A stretch of 36,164 nucleotides of DNA from assembly GCA_017511945.1 (NCBI GenBank), contig JAFWHR010000021.1:1-36164 (forward strand), given 5' to 3'. Shown one piece after another: positions 27,770 to 36,029 of the stretch (positions are counted from its first letter, which is position 1; every line of letters begins with the position of its first letter). The notes under the pieces are model-generated. The model made no database searches. It saw only the letters and a list, made by a program, of their open reading frames with translations, and was not told the origin of the DNA. Position numbers and translations under genes: made by a program. This stretch comes from Bacilli bacterium. Its GTDB lineage: Bacteria > Bacillota_I > Bacilli_A > RF39 > UBA660.

Positions 27770-28081
27770 ATGACTTGGCAATATATAATTATAATAGTAG
27801 TATTGATATTAATCGCATTTGCGATATTAAAAGCGAGAAGTAAAGATTTTAAATTAGAGGCAAATAAACTTATAGAGTATTTAGGTGGAAGTGCGAATAT
27901 AATAAATTATGAAGTAAACACATCTAGATTTGTCGTTACCCTTCACAATATCAATTTAGTAGATAAAGAAGCCATCCAAAAGATGGGAGCTAGAGGTATT
28001 GTAGAGATAGATAATCAGTTAAAGATTATATTTGGAGAAGAAGCCAAACAATTAAAAAAGAATATAGACGATTTAAAGTGA
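27770..28081 (+). CDS. membrane-anchored PTS EIIB-like protein without the active cysteine
   Basis: The 103-residue protein has one N-terminal helix (WQYIIIIVVLILIAFAIL) and a domain like glucose-family EIIB: LIEYLGGSANI, then VNTSRFVVTL, then KEAIQKMGARGIVEIDNQLKIIFGEEA. In true EIIB domains the second motif is NCxTRLR with the phosphorylated cysteine; here the cysteine is absent. It cannot therefore carry phosphate as EIIB does, and may be a structural or regulatory relative. ATG 27770 follows AGGTGAT; a -10 TATAAT is at 27747-27752. It is divergent from rodA and followed by a strong terminator. Function unknown. Confidence 0.75.
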   Translation: MTWQYIIIIVVLILIAFAILKARSKDFKLEANKLIEYLGGSANIINYEVNTSRFVVTLHNINLVDKEAIQKMGARGIVEIDNQLKIIFGEEAKQLKKNIDDLK

Positions 28082-28103
28082 TGTAGAATATCTACATTTT
28101 TTT
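28081..28103 (+). terminator. intrinsic terminator after EIIB-like gene
   Basis: ATGTAGA (28081-28087) and TCTACAT (28091-28097) form a perfect stem around ATA, followed by T6. Confidence 0.85.
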
Positions 28104-28177
28104 ATTACATTTTACAAAAATCATATTGTATAAATTTCAAACTAATGGTACAATTAAAATAGAAAGGAGTATGGAAT

Positions 28178-29377
28178 ATGGATATAGTAGCAGTTTGGGA
28201 CAAACTTATGCTTGGAGTACCAAGTGTAGTGGAGGCTTTAATCTTACTAGTAATAGCCTTTATATGTGCGACTATCGTAAGAGAGTTAGTCTTTAAAACA
28301 ATGCAACTTGTAAGATTAGACAAAGGTTTAGAAAAAGCTAAAATAGAAGATGAGAAAAAAACATCTATAAAAGAGTTTATTGGAAAACTATTCTATTTAA
28401 TAGTGTTCATCTTATTTATTCCAGGAATATTTGAAAAACTAGGTCTAACAGGAGTAGCAGAACCAATAGTAAAAATGATGAATAAACTATTAGAATACAT
28501 GCCTAATATAGTAGCTGCATCAGTTATTCTAATAATTGGACTTTGTATAGCAAAAATAGTAAAAGAACTATTAATACCTATATTTAGAAATTTAAAAGTA
28601 GACTCTTATCTTACAAAAGTTGGATTTGAAGATACAGATAAAGTTTCACTATCAGAAGTATTTGCCAAAGCAATTTATGTACTAATATTAGTACCAGTTG
28701 TCATCGCATCACTAGATGCCCTTAAGATAGAAGCAATTTCAAAACCTTCAACAGAGATGTTAAATGATATATTAGTATTTATGCCAAGAGCGGTAATCGC
28801 AATAGTAATACTATTTGTAGGTAAATTTATCGCATCACTTGCCAGTGATTTGCTTGAAAAAGTACTAGTATCAATTGGAACAGATAAAATTACAGAAAGC
28901 ATCATCAAAACAAATGAAAAAGAATCAGAAAAAGACTTTTCACTATCAAAGATAATTGCTGGAATAGTAAAATATGTCATAATTATATTCTTTGTCGTAG
29001 AAGGTTTAAATATCTTAAAACTTCAAATACTTACTAACATAGGAAGTAAAGTTATCTCATATATGCCTTATGCAATAAGTTCACTAATTATCATTGGTAT
29101 TGCATTCCTACTTGGAAGTTTTGCAGAAAAGAATATTAATGAAAAATTTACCGACAGTAAAATAAGTGCGTTAATCGTAAAAATAGTTATATTCACTGTA
29201 GGTGTATTTATCGCATTATATCAATTAGGTATAGCTAAAGGACTAGTAAATTCTGCATTTATCATTATATTAAGTGCATTTGCTATTGCCTTTGCAGTTT
29301 CATTTGGTATTGGCGGAAGAGACTTTGCTAAAAACATGCTTGGTAAACTTGAAAGAAAAATTGATAAGAGAAAATAA
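28178..29377 (+). CDS. mechanosensitive-channel-related membrane protein (conserved TM-helix repeats)
   Basis: The 399-residue protein is made of repeated units, each a helix pair with a conserved amphipathic stretch: PSVVEALILLVIAFICATIV, MPNIVAASVILIIGLCIAKIV, MPRAVIAIVILFVGKFIASL and MPYAISSLIIIGIAFLLG. It ends in AFAIAFAVSFGIGGRDFAKNML, as in TM_helix/MscS-like families such as CmpX. The beta-rich cytosolic domain of MscS is missing. A role in osmotic or membrane-tension response is plausible. GGAG precedes ATG 28178, and a clean terminator follows, so it is likely monocistronic. No specific function can be given. Confidence 0.78.
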   Translation: MDIVAVWDKLMLGVPSVVEALILLVIAFICATIVRELVFKTMQLVRLDKGLEKAKIEDEKKTSIKEFIGKLFYLIVFILFIPGIFEKLGLTGVAEPIVKMMNKLLEYMPNIVAASVILIIGLCIAKIVKELLIPIFRNLKVDSYLTKVGFEDTDKVSLSEVFAKAIYVLILVPVVIASLDALKIEAISKPSTEMLNDILVFMPRAVIAIVILFVGKFIASLASDLLEKVLVSIGTDKITESIIKTNEKESEKDFSLSKIIAGIVKYVIIIFFVVEGLNILKLQILTNIGSKVISYMPYAISSLIIIGIAFLLGSFAEKNINEKFTDSKISALIVKIVIFTVGVFIALYQLGIAKGLVNSAFIIILSAFAIAFAVSFGIGGRDFAKNMLGKLERKIDKRK

Positions 29378-29397
29378 AGCAGATCACCTGCTTTTTT
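29377..29397 (+). terminator. intrinsic terminator
   Basis: AAGCAG (29377-29382) and CTGCTT (29388-29393) form a stem around ATCAC, followed by TTTT. The stem starts inside the stop codon of the channel-like gene. Confidence 0.85.
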
Positions 29398-29463
29398 CTT
29401 TCCCATAATTTCCCATATTTTTAACATATTCTACTTACAATAAAATTATATGATGTACATGTC

Positions 29464-29548
29464 AAAGGAAGTGATATATGAAGTAAAAAAGGCACAAACA
29501 AAAAGAAAATAATTATATAAAATTCACGAAAGGAAGTGATATATGAAG
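29464..29548 (+). repeat. duplicated 20-bp leader (ribosome-binding site plus ATG)
   Basis: AAAGGAAGTGATATATGAAG occurs at 29464-29483 and again at 29529-29548, 65 bases apart. Each copy holds a good ribosome-binding site and an ATG. The first opens an ORF of two codons (ATG AAG TAA) and the second one of six (MKKKMI). They precede the two-component operon and could be leader peptides or remnants of a duplicated small gene. Confidence 0.75.
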
Positions 29549-29582
29549 AAAAAAATGATATAGTATACTTAAGGTGATTAAA

Positions 29583-30233
29583 ATGTATAAAATTTGTTTA
29601 GTTGAAGACGAGAAAAATTTAAATGATTTGATTAAATCTTATTTAAAGAGAGAAAAATACGAAGTTACAAGTTATTACAACGGTAAAGATGCTTTAAATC
29701 ACACAAAAGATAATTTTGATTTATGGATATTAGATATTATGCTTACGGATGATGTGAGCGGATATGATATTATTAAAAAAATAAAAAAAGAAAGCGATGT
29801 ACCAGTAATATTTACCTCTGCTAGAGATCAAGACTTAGATAAAATAATCGGTTTGGAGTTAGGAAGTGATGATTATTTAACAAAACCGTACTCTCCAAAA
29901 GAATTAGTTTTAAGAGTTAATAACATTATTAAAAGAACATACTTAAAAAGCCAAAAGATAATATATGAAAAATACAAAATAGATTTAGACAAGAGATTGG
30001 TTGAGGAAAACTCTAAAGAAATACCTCTCACAACTTTAGAGTTTGATCTACTTATATTGCTAATTCAAAATAAAAACAAATCATTTAGTAGAGAAGATAT
30101 ATTAGAAAAAGTATGGGGAAGTGATTACTTTGGCACAGATAGAGCAGTCGACGATTTAGTAAGAAGACTTAGAAAGAAAATGCCTAAACTTAGATTAAAG
30201 ACAGTTTATGGTTTCGGATATAAACTGTCATGA
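29583..30233 (+). CDS. OmpR/PhoB-family response regulator
   Basis: The 216-residue regulator has a receiver domain with the acidic pair EDE at 8-10, phosphoacceptor Asp51 in WILDIML, the switch Thr in FTSAR and the lysine of LTKPYSP. A winged-helix DNA-binding domain fills ~120-216 (EIPLTTLEFDLLILLIQNKNKSFSREDIL, VDDLVRRLRKK, VYGFGYKL). ATG 29583 follows AGGTGAT; the in-frame GTG 29574 is part of that site. Its stop overlaps the kinase start (ATGA), so the pair is coupled. The regulon is unknown. Confidence 0.94.
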   Translation: MYKICLVEDEKNLNDLIKSYLKREKYEVTSYYNGKDALNHTKDNFDLWILDIMLTDDVSGYDIIKKIKKESDVPVIFTSARDQDLDKIIGLELGSDDYLTKPYSPKELVLRVNNIIKRTYLKSQKIIYEKYKIDLDKRLVEENSKEIPLTTLEFDLLILLIQNKNKSFSREDILEKVWGSDYFGTDRAVDDLVRRLRKKMPKLRLKTVYGFGYKLS

Positions 30234-31489
30234 AATTAAAACATAATTTATATAGACAAATAGTTGCCATAGTACTCATTATGTTCGCAATAATACACAC
30301 AAATGTTGCAGTAATAATCCCGTCAATACTGACACCAGTATATGAAAAGACTATATATTCATATCTAGCAAATCCCCTAGATTTAGTTAAAGATGACATT
30401 AATAGTAGTGATATTACAAGTGGAATTGCATATATTTACATTCGAGATACAAACACATATCCCTCTAATAATTTAAGAGAAATAATAGACGTCGATATTG
30501 AACAAATTTTAGAAAAGATAAAAGACAACAATGGTAAATTTACATTGGGTAAAAAAACTTACTACTATAATACAAAAAAAGAGAGTAATGGAAAAATAAT
30601 AGCCATTACAGACGATAGATATATAAGAAATATGCATTCAGATCTACTATCCACACTATTTCCGATTATTATGACTACACTCCTCTTAATACTTTCAGTT
30701 GTAGCGTGGTGGAGTAGATCCCTTGCAGAAAAGATTGCCACACTTAAAGAAAAAGTGGACAATTTAGATAATGATAATTATACATGTAAAAAAACGTTTA
30801 AAGTTGATGATGAACTAAAAGTTCTCTCAGATGCCATCGATGATATGAAAAAGACATTACAACTTCAAGAAGAATACAAAAATCAGATGTATCAAAACAT
30901 TTCACATGATTTTAAAACTCCTCTTACAGTTATGAAATCATATATTGAAGCAATTGAAGATGGCGTTGAAGATGAGAAAAAAGGTTTAAAAATCATCAAA
31001 GAAGAAATTAATAAATTAGAATTAAAAGTACACTCCTTACTATATTTAAATAAACTTTCTTTCATTAAAGATATGGATGGATATAAAAGCGATATAATAG
31101 ATTTAAAACCATTACTTACAAAAACTGTGGAAAAGTTTAAAGTTACGAGACCAGATATCAAATGGAAACTAGATATATTAGATAAGAATGCGAAATATAA
31201 AGGATCGACAGACATGTGGGAAGCGATAATAGATAATATATTAAGTAACTTTATTAGATATGCAGATAAAGAGATTAAAGTAACAGTTTTATTTCATAAA
31301 ATAACCTTTTATAACGATGGACCAAACATAGATGACACAATATTAAATGACGTATTTACCCCTTATAAAAAAGGTATAAAAGGTAAATTTGGCTTAGGTC
31401 TTTCCATAGTAAAACAGACATTAAATTTACTTGGATACACTATTAAAGTAAAAAATGAAAGAAAAGGTATTAGTTTTATAATAAAATAG
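30230..31489 (+). CDS. sensor histidine kinase
   Basis: The 419-residue partner of the response regulator has an N-terminal TM helix (~8-32), an extracytoplasmic sensor region (~33-137), a second TM helix (~140-160) and a HAMP-like linker. The phosphoacceptor His226 is in NISHDFKTPLTVMKSY. The ATPase part has the N-box (DNILSNFIRYA), a G1-like YNDGPN and G2-like GKFGLGLSIVKQ. The signal is not deducible from the sensor region. A terminator overlaps its stop codon. Confidence 0.93.
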   Translation: MKLKHNLYRQIVAIVLIMFAIIHTNVAVIIPSILTPVYEKTIYSYLANPLDLVKDDINSSDITSGIAYIYIRDTNTYPSNNLREIIDVDIEQILEKIKDNNGKFTLGKKTYYYNTKKESNGKIIAITDDRYIRNMHSDLLSTLFPIIMTTLLLILSVVAWWSRSLAEKIATLKEKVDNLDNDNYTCKKTFKVDDELKVLSDAIDDMKKTLQLQEEYKNQMYQNISHDFKTPLTVMKSYIEAIEDGVEDEKKGLKIIKEEINKLELKVHSLLYLNKLSFIKDMDGYKSDIIDLKPLLTKTVEKFKVTRPDIKWKLDILDKNAKYKGSTDMWEAIIDNILSNFIRYADKEIKVTVLFHKITFYNDGPNIDDTILNDVFTPYKKGIKGKFGLGLSIVKQTLNLLGYTIKVKNERKGISFIIK

Positions 31490-31519
31490 AAAGTAACTCC
31501 TCTCACTTTCTATTTTTTT
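31486..31519 (+). terminator. terminator of the two-component operon
   Basis: ATAGAAAGT (31486-31494) pairs perfectly with ACTTTCTAT (31505-31513), followed by TTTTTT. The stop codon TAG lies in the stem. Confidence 0.88.
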
Positions 31520-31523
31520 AAGT

Positions 31524-31551
31524 TTGACAAATATTTAAAAACAAATATAAT
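31524..31551 (+). promoter_or_regulatory. consensus promoter of the small lipoprotein gene
   Basis: Perfect TTGACA (31524-31529) and TATAAT (31546-31551) boxes are 16 bases apart, upstream of GGGGG-type ribosome-binding sequence (AAAGGGGGA). The gene is probably strongly expressed. Confidence 0.85.
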
Positions 31552-31581
31552 AAGCATTGTTAATTCAAAGGGGGATTTAAT

Positions 31582-31809
31582 ATGAAAAAAGGAGTTTTAG
31601 TAAAAACAACACCAGTATTAATTGGACTTTTTTCTTTAACTTCATGCGCTAATTCACAATCTTTAGAACCTACTCAAATTGACCTTCCAAAATTGTTAAT
31701 TCAAATAGGTATAGGAGTTGCTGGAATAGTACTCACTGGAAGCATAAAAAAAGATTGTAGTTCAAAAGATACTGTAATAGGGAAAAAAATAAACAGAAGA
31801 TTTAAATAA
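31582..31809 (+). CDS. small putative lipoprotein
   Basis: The 75-residue product starts MKKGVLVKTTPVLIGLFSLTSC. The LTSC at 19-22 fits a lipobox, with cleavage before Cys22 and lipid attachment to the outer face. A second hydrophobic stretch (LLIQIGIGVAGIVLTGSI) follows at ~38-55, so the mature protein could also cross the membrane. The C-terminus is basic (KKINRRFK). No family recognised. The strong promoter and terminator make it a stand-alone gene. Confidence 0.72.
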   Translation: MKKGVLVKTTPVLIGLFSLTSCANSQSLEPTQIDLPKLLIQIGIGVAGIVLTGSIKKDCSSKDTVIGKKINRRFK

Positions 31810-31820
31810 GTCTTCTGTTT
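31791..31820. terminator. bidirectional terminator between lipoprotein gene and rpmB
   Basis: AAACAGAAGA (31791-31800) pairs perfectly with TCTTCTGTTT (31811-31820). Read on the minus strand, the stem is followed by TATTTTTTT, a strong U-tract for rpmB. On the plus strand the U-tract is short. Confidence 0.82.
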
Positions 31821-31823
31821 TAA

Positions 31824-31997
31824 TTATGACGCATTCTTTTTCAAAGTTCTAAGTTCACGGGCAGTAATCCTATATTTTTTACCATCCGCACCTTTTACAA
31901 CTTGTAAATTTGGTTTAAATTTATGTTTAGTCGCATTAAGCGCATGTGAACGGCGATTTCCAGTTAAAGGTTTAGTATTTGTAATTTTCTTTGCCAT
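31824..31997 (-). CDS. rpmB: 50S ribosomal protein bL28
   Basis: The 57-residue protein reads MAKKITNTKPLTGNRRSHALNATKHKF..., the clear L28 N-terminus with the conserved G-N-R-S-H-A-N/L motif. The C-terminal part (DGKKYRITARELRTLKK) is also typical. It has no CxxC pairs, so it is the zinc-independent form. It is a structural protein of the large subunit. GGAGG lies 7 bases before ATG 31997. It is divergent from dnaE and alone in its transcript. Confidence 0.95.
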   Translation of the reverse strand: MAKKITNTKPLTGNRRSHALNATKHKFKPNLQVVKGADGKKYRITARELRTLKKNAS

Positions 31998-32135
31998 TTT
32001 AATCCCTCCTTAAAGATTTCCTCGCTTTATAACTTTACCATATATAAAGGCTAAAGTCAAATTTTAAACGCATTTTTTAATAAATATTTAAAAAAAAACT
32101 AAAATATAGTACAATAACTGTAAGAGGTCGATAAT

Positions 32136-34985
32136 ATGGCAGTACTCAATATAAAGACAAATAACTATTTACTACACAGTATGATCAAAATAAAAGATCT
32201 AATAGAGTGTGCGAAAGCGCACAACATCTCCGCTCTAACAATCACTGATAACAACATGTATGGCGCATTAGAGTTTTACAACGAATGTATAAAAAACAAT
32301 ATAAAACCTATTATCGGACTAGAAATATCCTTACCAGAAAAGATAATACTATATGCGAAAAACTATGATGGATATAAAAACCTAATGAAAATTACCACCA
32401 TAAAAAGTGAAAAACAGTTAGAAGAAAAAGACTTATTAAATTATTCAGACAACTTAATATGCATTATTCCATATGAGAGCAGAGTTCATTATAGTACGTT
32501 AAATAAAATATACGAAGACCTTTTTGTATCCTATAAAAATGACGAAGAAAAATCAAAAATAAAGTTAAAAAACAAACTTTACATGAGAGAGATATTGTGT
32601 ATTAAAAAGGAAGATGAAAAGTATTTAAAGTATTTAGAAGCAATAAAAGAAGGTAAAACCTATTTAGAAGTAGAAGAATTTAAAGGTGTAAGTTTACTTC
32701 CAATTAAAGAAGATAATAAAATAGAAAAAATGTGCGATATAAAAATAAAAATGCACATGGATCTTCTTCCTGTTTATACAGACTCATCATATGAACATTT
32801 AAAAAAACAGTGCATCATAGGTATGAAGAGAATTTTTGGAACGAGCGCACCAAAAAGATATGCGGTAAGATTAAAACAGGAACTAGAAGTAATAAAAAAA
32901 TTGGGATTCTGTGACTACTTTTTAGTAGTACAAGATTACGTTAAATATGCCAAAGAAAACGGAATATTAGTAGGTCCAGGTAGAGGTTCTGCAGCCGGAT
33001 CATTAGTGTCATATACCCTAAATATTACTACCATTGATCCCTTAAAATATGATTTACTATTTGAAAGATTTTTAAATCCTCAGAGAGTTACAATGCCAGA
33101 TATCGATATAGATTTTGAGGATGATAGAAGAATAGAAGTCATAGATTACTGTGTAAAAAAATATGGAGAAAAAAAAGTCGCATTAATAATTACCTTTGGA
33201 ACACTAGCATCAAAACAAGCAGTGAGAGATGTAGGAAGAACCTTAGATGTAGATTTAAAAAAGATAGATACCTTAAGTAAAATGTTAGATCCTAGAAAAA
33301 CACTTAAACAAAATTTAACAGATAGAGTAAAAAATTTTATAAATGATAATCCAGAATTAAAGAAAGTGTACAAAATAGCTTTAAAATTTGAAGGGTTAAA
33401 AAGACACACATCAATACATGCCGCTGGAGTAGTAATGTCAAAAAAAGACCTAGATGAAACATTACCTATGGATAAAATTGATGGTTTATATATATCACAG
33501 TATGACAAAGAATACCTAGAAGATTTAGGACTTTTAAAGATGGACTTTTTAGGTATTAAAAACCTAACTATGATTAATAACATACTAAAAGAAATTGATG
33601 ATCTCAGTTTTGATACAATAAAAGAAGATGATAGAAAAGCTTTAGATATATTCAAAAATGTAAACACAAAAGGAATATTTCAATTTGAATCACCAGGAAT
33701 GATTAACTTTCTAAAAAAACTTAGACCAGACACATTTAATGACATAATAGCCGCCCTCGCACTATTTAGACCAGGACCAATGAAAAACATAGACTCATAC
33801 ATAAGAAGAAAAAGAAAAGTAGAGAAGATAGACTACTTTCATGAGGACTTAAAAGATATATTAAAACCTACATATGGAATAATTGTCTATCAAGAACAGA
33901 TCATGCAAATTGCAAGTACCTTAGCTGGATATACTTTTCAACAGGCAGATATTTTAAGAAGAGCCATGAGTAAAAAGAAACAGGATATTCTAATTAAAGA
34001 AGAAGAAAGATTTATAAAAGGAGCTCAAAAAAAAGGATATGAAACATCCCTTGCAAAAAAGGTTTATGATTTAATATTCAAATTTGCTGAGTATGGATTT
34101 AATAAATCACATACAGTTGCCTATGCGATGATTTCATATAAGATGGCATATTTAAAAGCCCATTACCCTAAAATATTTATGAAACATCTTTTAAACACAT
34201 CGATTAATAGCCTGCCAAAGACAAAAGAATACATTACTGAATGTCAAAAATATGGTATTAAAATAAAAGGACCAAATATTAATTATAGCAGTAAGACATA
34301 TAGAATAATTGATGGAAAGATAGTATATCCGCTAACTAATATTAAAAATGTCGGAATAAATGCAGTAAATAAAATACTTGAAGAAAGAGAAAAAGAAAAA
34401 TTTAAAGACGTATTTGATTTTGTAAGAAGATGTTATAAAGGATCAGTAACATCAAAAACTATAGAGAGCTTAATTTATTCAGGATCTTTAGATAACTTTG
34501 ATTATAATAGAAAAACACTAATAGAAAATTTAGATACGATTATCAACTATGCCGAGATTAGTTCACTAGATGATGAAATCTTTAAACCAGAATTAGAAGA
34601 GCAAAGAGAGTATAGTAAAGAAGAAATACTAAAATTTGAATTAGATTATCTAGGTATATATCTAAAAGATCATCCAGTTACAAGTTATAAAAGAAGCATG
34701 ACATCTATAGATTTAAAAGATATAAAGATGTACTTTGATAAAGTAGTAGATGTTATCGTATACACAGATAAAACTAGAATTATAGATACCAAAAAAGGAG
34801 AAAAGATGATGTTTATTTCATCTTCAGATGAATTAGATAAAATAGACATCGTAGTATTTCCAAGAGTATTAAATAATACAAAGGAAATAAAAGAAGGAGA
34901 TATATTAAAAGTAAAAGGAAGAGTTCAAAAGAGATTTGATGAATATCAAATAGTTGCTCAAAGTATTACAATTTTAAATAAGTAA
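32136..34985 (+). CDS. dnaE: DNA polymerase III alpha subunit, DnaE type
   Basis: The protein is a C-family replicative polymerase, 949 residues. The palm has GPGRGSAAGSLVSY and PDIDIDFEDDRR with catalytic aspartates near 322 and 324, then the LKMDFLGIKNL and FQFESPGM motifs and FNKSHTVAYAMISYKMAYLKA. The tail holds HhH and a C-terminal OB-fold (from about residue 865). The N-terminal PHP domain is short and lacks its HxH and TDH metal ligands (NIKTNNYLLHS, LTITDNNMYG), so it is probably not active as a nuclease. Shorter than most DnaE proteins (over 1,050). In Bacillota a DnaE works alongside PolC. A -10 TACAAT is at 32110-32115. Confidence 0.94.
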   Translation: MAVLNIKTNNYLLHSMIKIKDLIECAKAHNISALTITDNNMYGALEFYNECIKNNIKPIIGLEISLPEKIILYAKNYDGYKNLMKITTIKSEKQLEEKDLLNYSDNLICIIPYESRVHYSTLNKIYEDLFVSYKNDEEKSKIKLKNKLYMREILCIKKEDEKYLKYLEAIKEGKTYLEVEEFKGVSLLPIKEDNKIEKMCDIKIKMHMDLLPVYTDSSYEHLKKQCIIGMKRIFGTSAPKRYAVRLKQELEVIKKLGFCDYFLVVQDYVKYAKENGILVGPGRGSAAGSLVSYTLNITTIDPLKYDLLFERFLNPQRVTMPDIDIDFEDDRRIEVIDYCVKKYGEKKVALIITFGTLASKQAVRDVGRTLDVDLKKIDTLSKMLDPRKTLKQNLTDRVKNFINDNPELKKVYKIALKFEGLKRHTSIHAAGVVMSKKDLDETLPMDKIDGLYISQYDKEYLEDLGLLKMDFLGIKNLTMINNILKEIDDLSFDTIKEDDRKALDIFKNVNTKGIFQFESPGMINFLKKLRPDTFNDIIAALALFRPGPMKNIDSYIRRKRKVEKIDYFHEDLKDILKPTYGIIVYQEQIMQIASTLAGYTFQQADILRRAMSKKKQDILIKEEERFIKGAQKKGYETSLAKKVYDLIFKFAEYGFNKSHTVAYAMISYKMAYLKAHYPKIFMKHLLNTSINSLPKTKEYITECQKYGIKIKGPNINYSSKTYRIIDGKIVYPLTNIKNVGINAVNKILEEREKEKFKDVFDFVRRCYKGSVTSKTIESLIYSGSLDNFDYNRKTLIENLDTIINYAEISSLDDEIFKPELEEQREYSKEEILKFELDYLGIYLKDHPVTSYKRSMTSIDLKDIKMYFDKVVDVIVYTDKTRIIDTKKGEKMMFISSSDELDKIDIVVFPRVLNNTKEIKEGDILKVKGRVQKRFDEYQIVAQSITILNK

Positions 34986-35012
34986 TTGACATCATAGTAA
35001 AATTTTTATAAA
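34986..35012 (+). promoter_or_regulatory. putative promoter
   Basis: A perfect TTGACA (34986-34991), starting right after the dnaE stop, is followed 15 bases later by TATAAA (35007-35012). The spacer is shorter than ideal. It lies upstream of AGGAGG and ATG 35033. Confidence 0.5.
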
Positions 35013-35032
35013 ATTATTATAGGAGGCTGAGA

Positions 35033-35752
35033 ATGAAAAGTGGCAGTAAAACTATATATGTTCTCTATATATTGATATTATTAATAATTATAGCAGTTGT
35101 CTTACTGGCAAAAACGACTATAACAAATCTACCTAAAAAAACACTTGATAATAATCAGGGCATAGAACCACTTGAAGTTGATACATTTCCAAATGTAAAT
35201 GAAGAATGTACATTTAAAGTAACCTATTTAGATTATGGATCACTAACACAAGCAGGATGCGTAGGAGGATATACTAGATATGACATTACAGATGTCACGT
35301 TAGGTGAAGAAAACGTTCAACTTTCAGTTATATATTCAGACAAAAAACAGCCAAAAACAGGTGTATATGTAGGCGATAAAAAAGTAATACCTGAAGTATA
35401 TGATCTTACAAATATTAAATTTGGTGTATTTGATAATAAACTTTTCATATATGATAAAAAAGAACCTAACGTCATATCAATTAATAGTAAATTAAAAACA
35501 GTTTATAATTTAAAAGACTATTTAGACTCTCACAAAGTAAAAGATCTATCTACAGGTGATACAAATGTGAAAACCAAACATCTTGATAAAGAGAAATTTA
35601 CATTTACAGATGGCTCATTTGAATTTGATGCCATAACTGGAAAATGTAATGATAACTCATCAAAGGGATCGCATTACATAGTCAAATATGTAAGTGACAA
35701 ATTTGAAAAACCAGAATTTGTAAAACTCATAGAATGTGAAAAAAGTGCTTAA
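35033..35752 (+). CDS. N-terminally anchored extracytoplasmic protein, unknown
   Basis: The product is 239 residues. Residues ~8-27 form one hydrophobic helix (IYVLYILILLIIIAVVLLA) after a lysine; no lipobox follows. The rest is hydrophilic and beta-rich, with four cysteines (ECTF, AGCVGG, GKCND, IECEK) that could form disulphides outside the cell. I do not recognise the family. AGGAGG precedes ATG 35033. The stop codon sits in a perfect 10-bp terminator shared with the convergent spore-protein gene. Confidence 0.7.
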   Translation: MKSGSKTIYVLYILILLIIIAVVLLAKTTITNLPKKTLDNNQGIEPLEVDTFPNVNEECTFKVTYLDYGSLTQAGCVGGYTRYDITDVTLGEENVQLSVIYSDKKQPKTGVYVGDKKVIPEVYDLTNIKFGVFDNKLFIYDKKEPNVISINSKLKTVYNLKDYLDSHKVKDLSTGDTNVKTKHLDKEKFTFTDGSFEFDAITGKCNDNSSKGSHYIVKYVSDKFEKPEFVKLIECEKSA

Positions 35753-35764
35753 TCAAGCACTTTT
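35741..35764. terminator. shared bidirectional terminator
   Basis: AAAAGTGCTT (35741-35750) pairs perfectly with AAGCACTTTT (35755-35764) around AATC. Both converging stop codons fall in or next to the four-base loop. Confidence 0.9.
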
Positions 35765-35965
35765 AATATTATCAGCTATAGTTTTAATTACTTTTTCTCT
35801 ATCAGAAGAGGAAGAGTTAACCCATAAAATCTCGAAAAAAACACCGAGTCCTGGTAGAGTAATCTCATCCTTGTCATTTATTGACTGATTTATAGAATTC
35901 TTAATATCATTTAAATCACAATCCTTAAAATTATCAATTATGTGATTTCTAATGCTTATATTCAA
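35753..35965 (-). CDS. sspI: small acid-soluble spore protein SspI family
   Basis: From the TTG at 35965 the 70-residue product reads MNISIRNHIIDNF, then NDIKNSINQSINDKDEITLPGLGVFFEILW and a C-terminal DREKVIKTIADNI. The TLPGLGVLFEVIW core and the overall length match SspI, a minor SASP found only in forespores/spores of Bacillus-like bacteria. The TTG is preferred over ATG 35974 because AAAGGG abuts the ATG but is well spaced for the TTG, and the SspI N-terminus then aligns. Upstream sequence offers only a weak sigma-G-like match. This is direct evidence that the lineage has sporulation genes. Confidence 0.88.
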   Translation of the reverse strand: MNISIRNHIIDNFKDCDLNDIKNSINQSINDKDEITLPGLGVFFEILWVNSSSSDREKVIKTIADNIKSA

Positions 35966-36029
35966 ATTTATCATCCCTTTCTAAATAATATTGTGTATAA
36001 ATAAAAAAAAATATACAAAAACAATAAAG

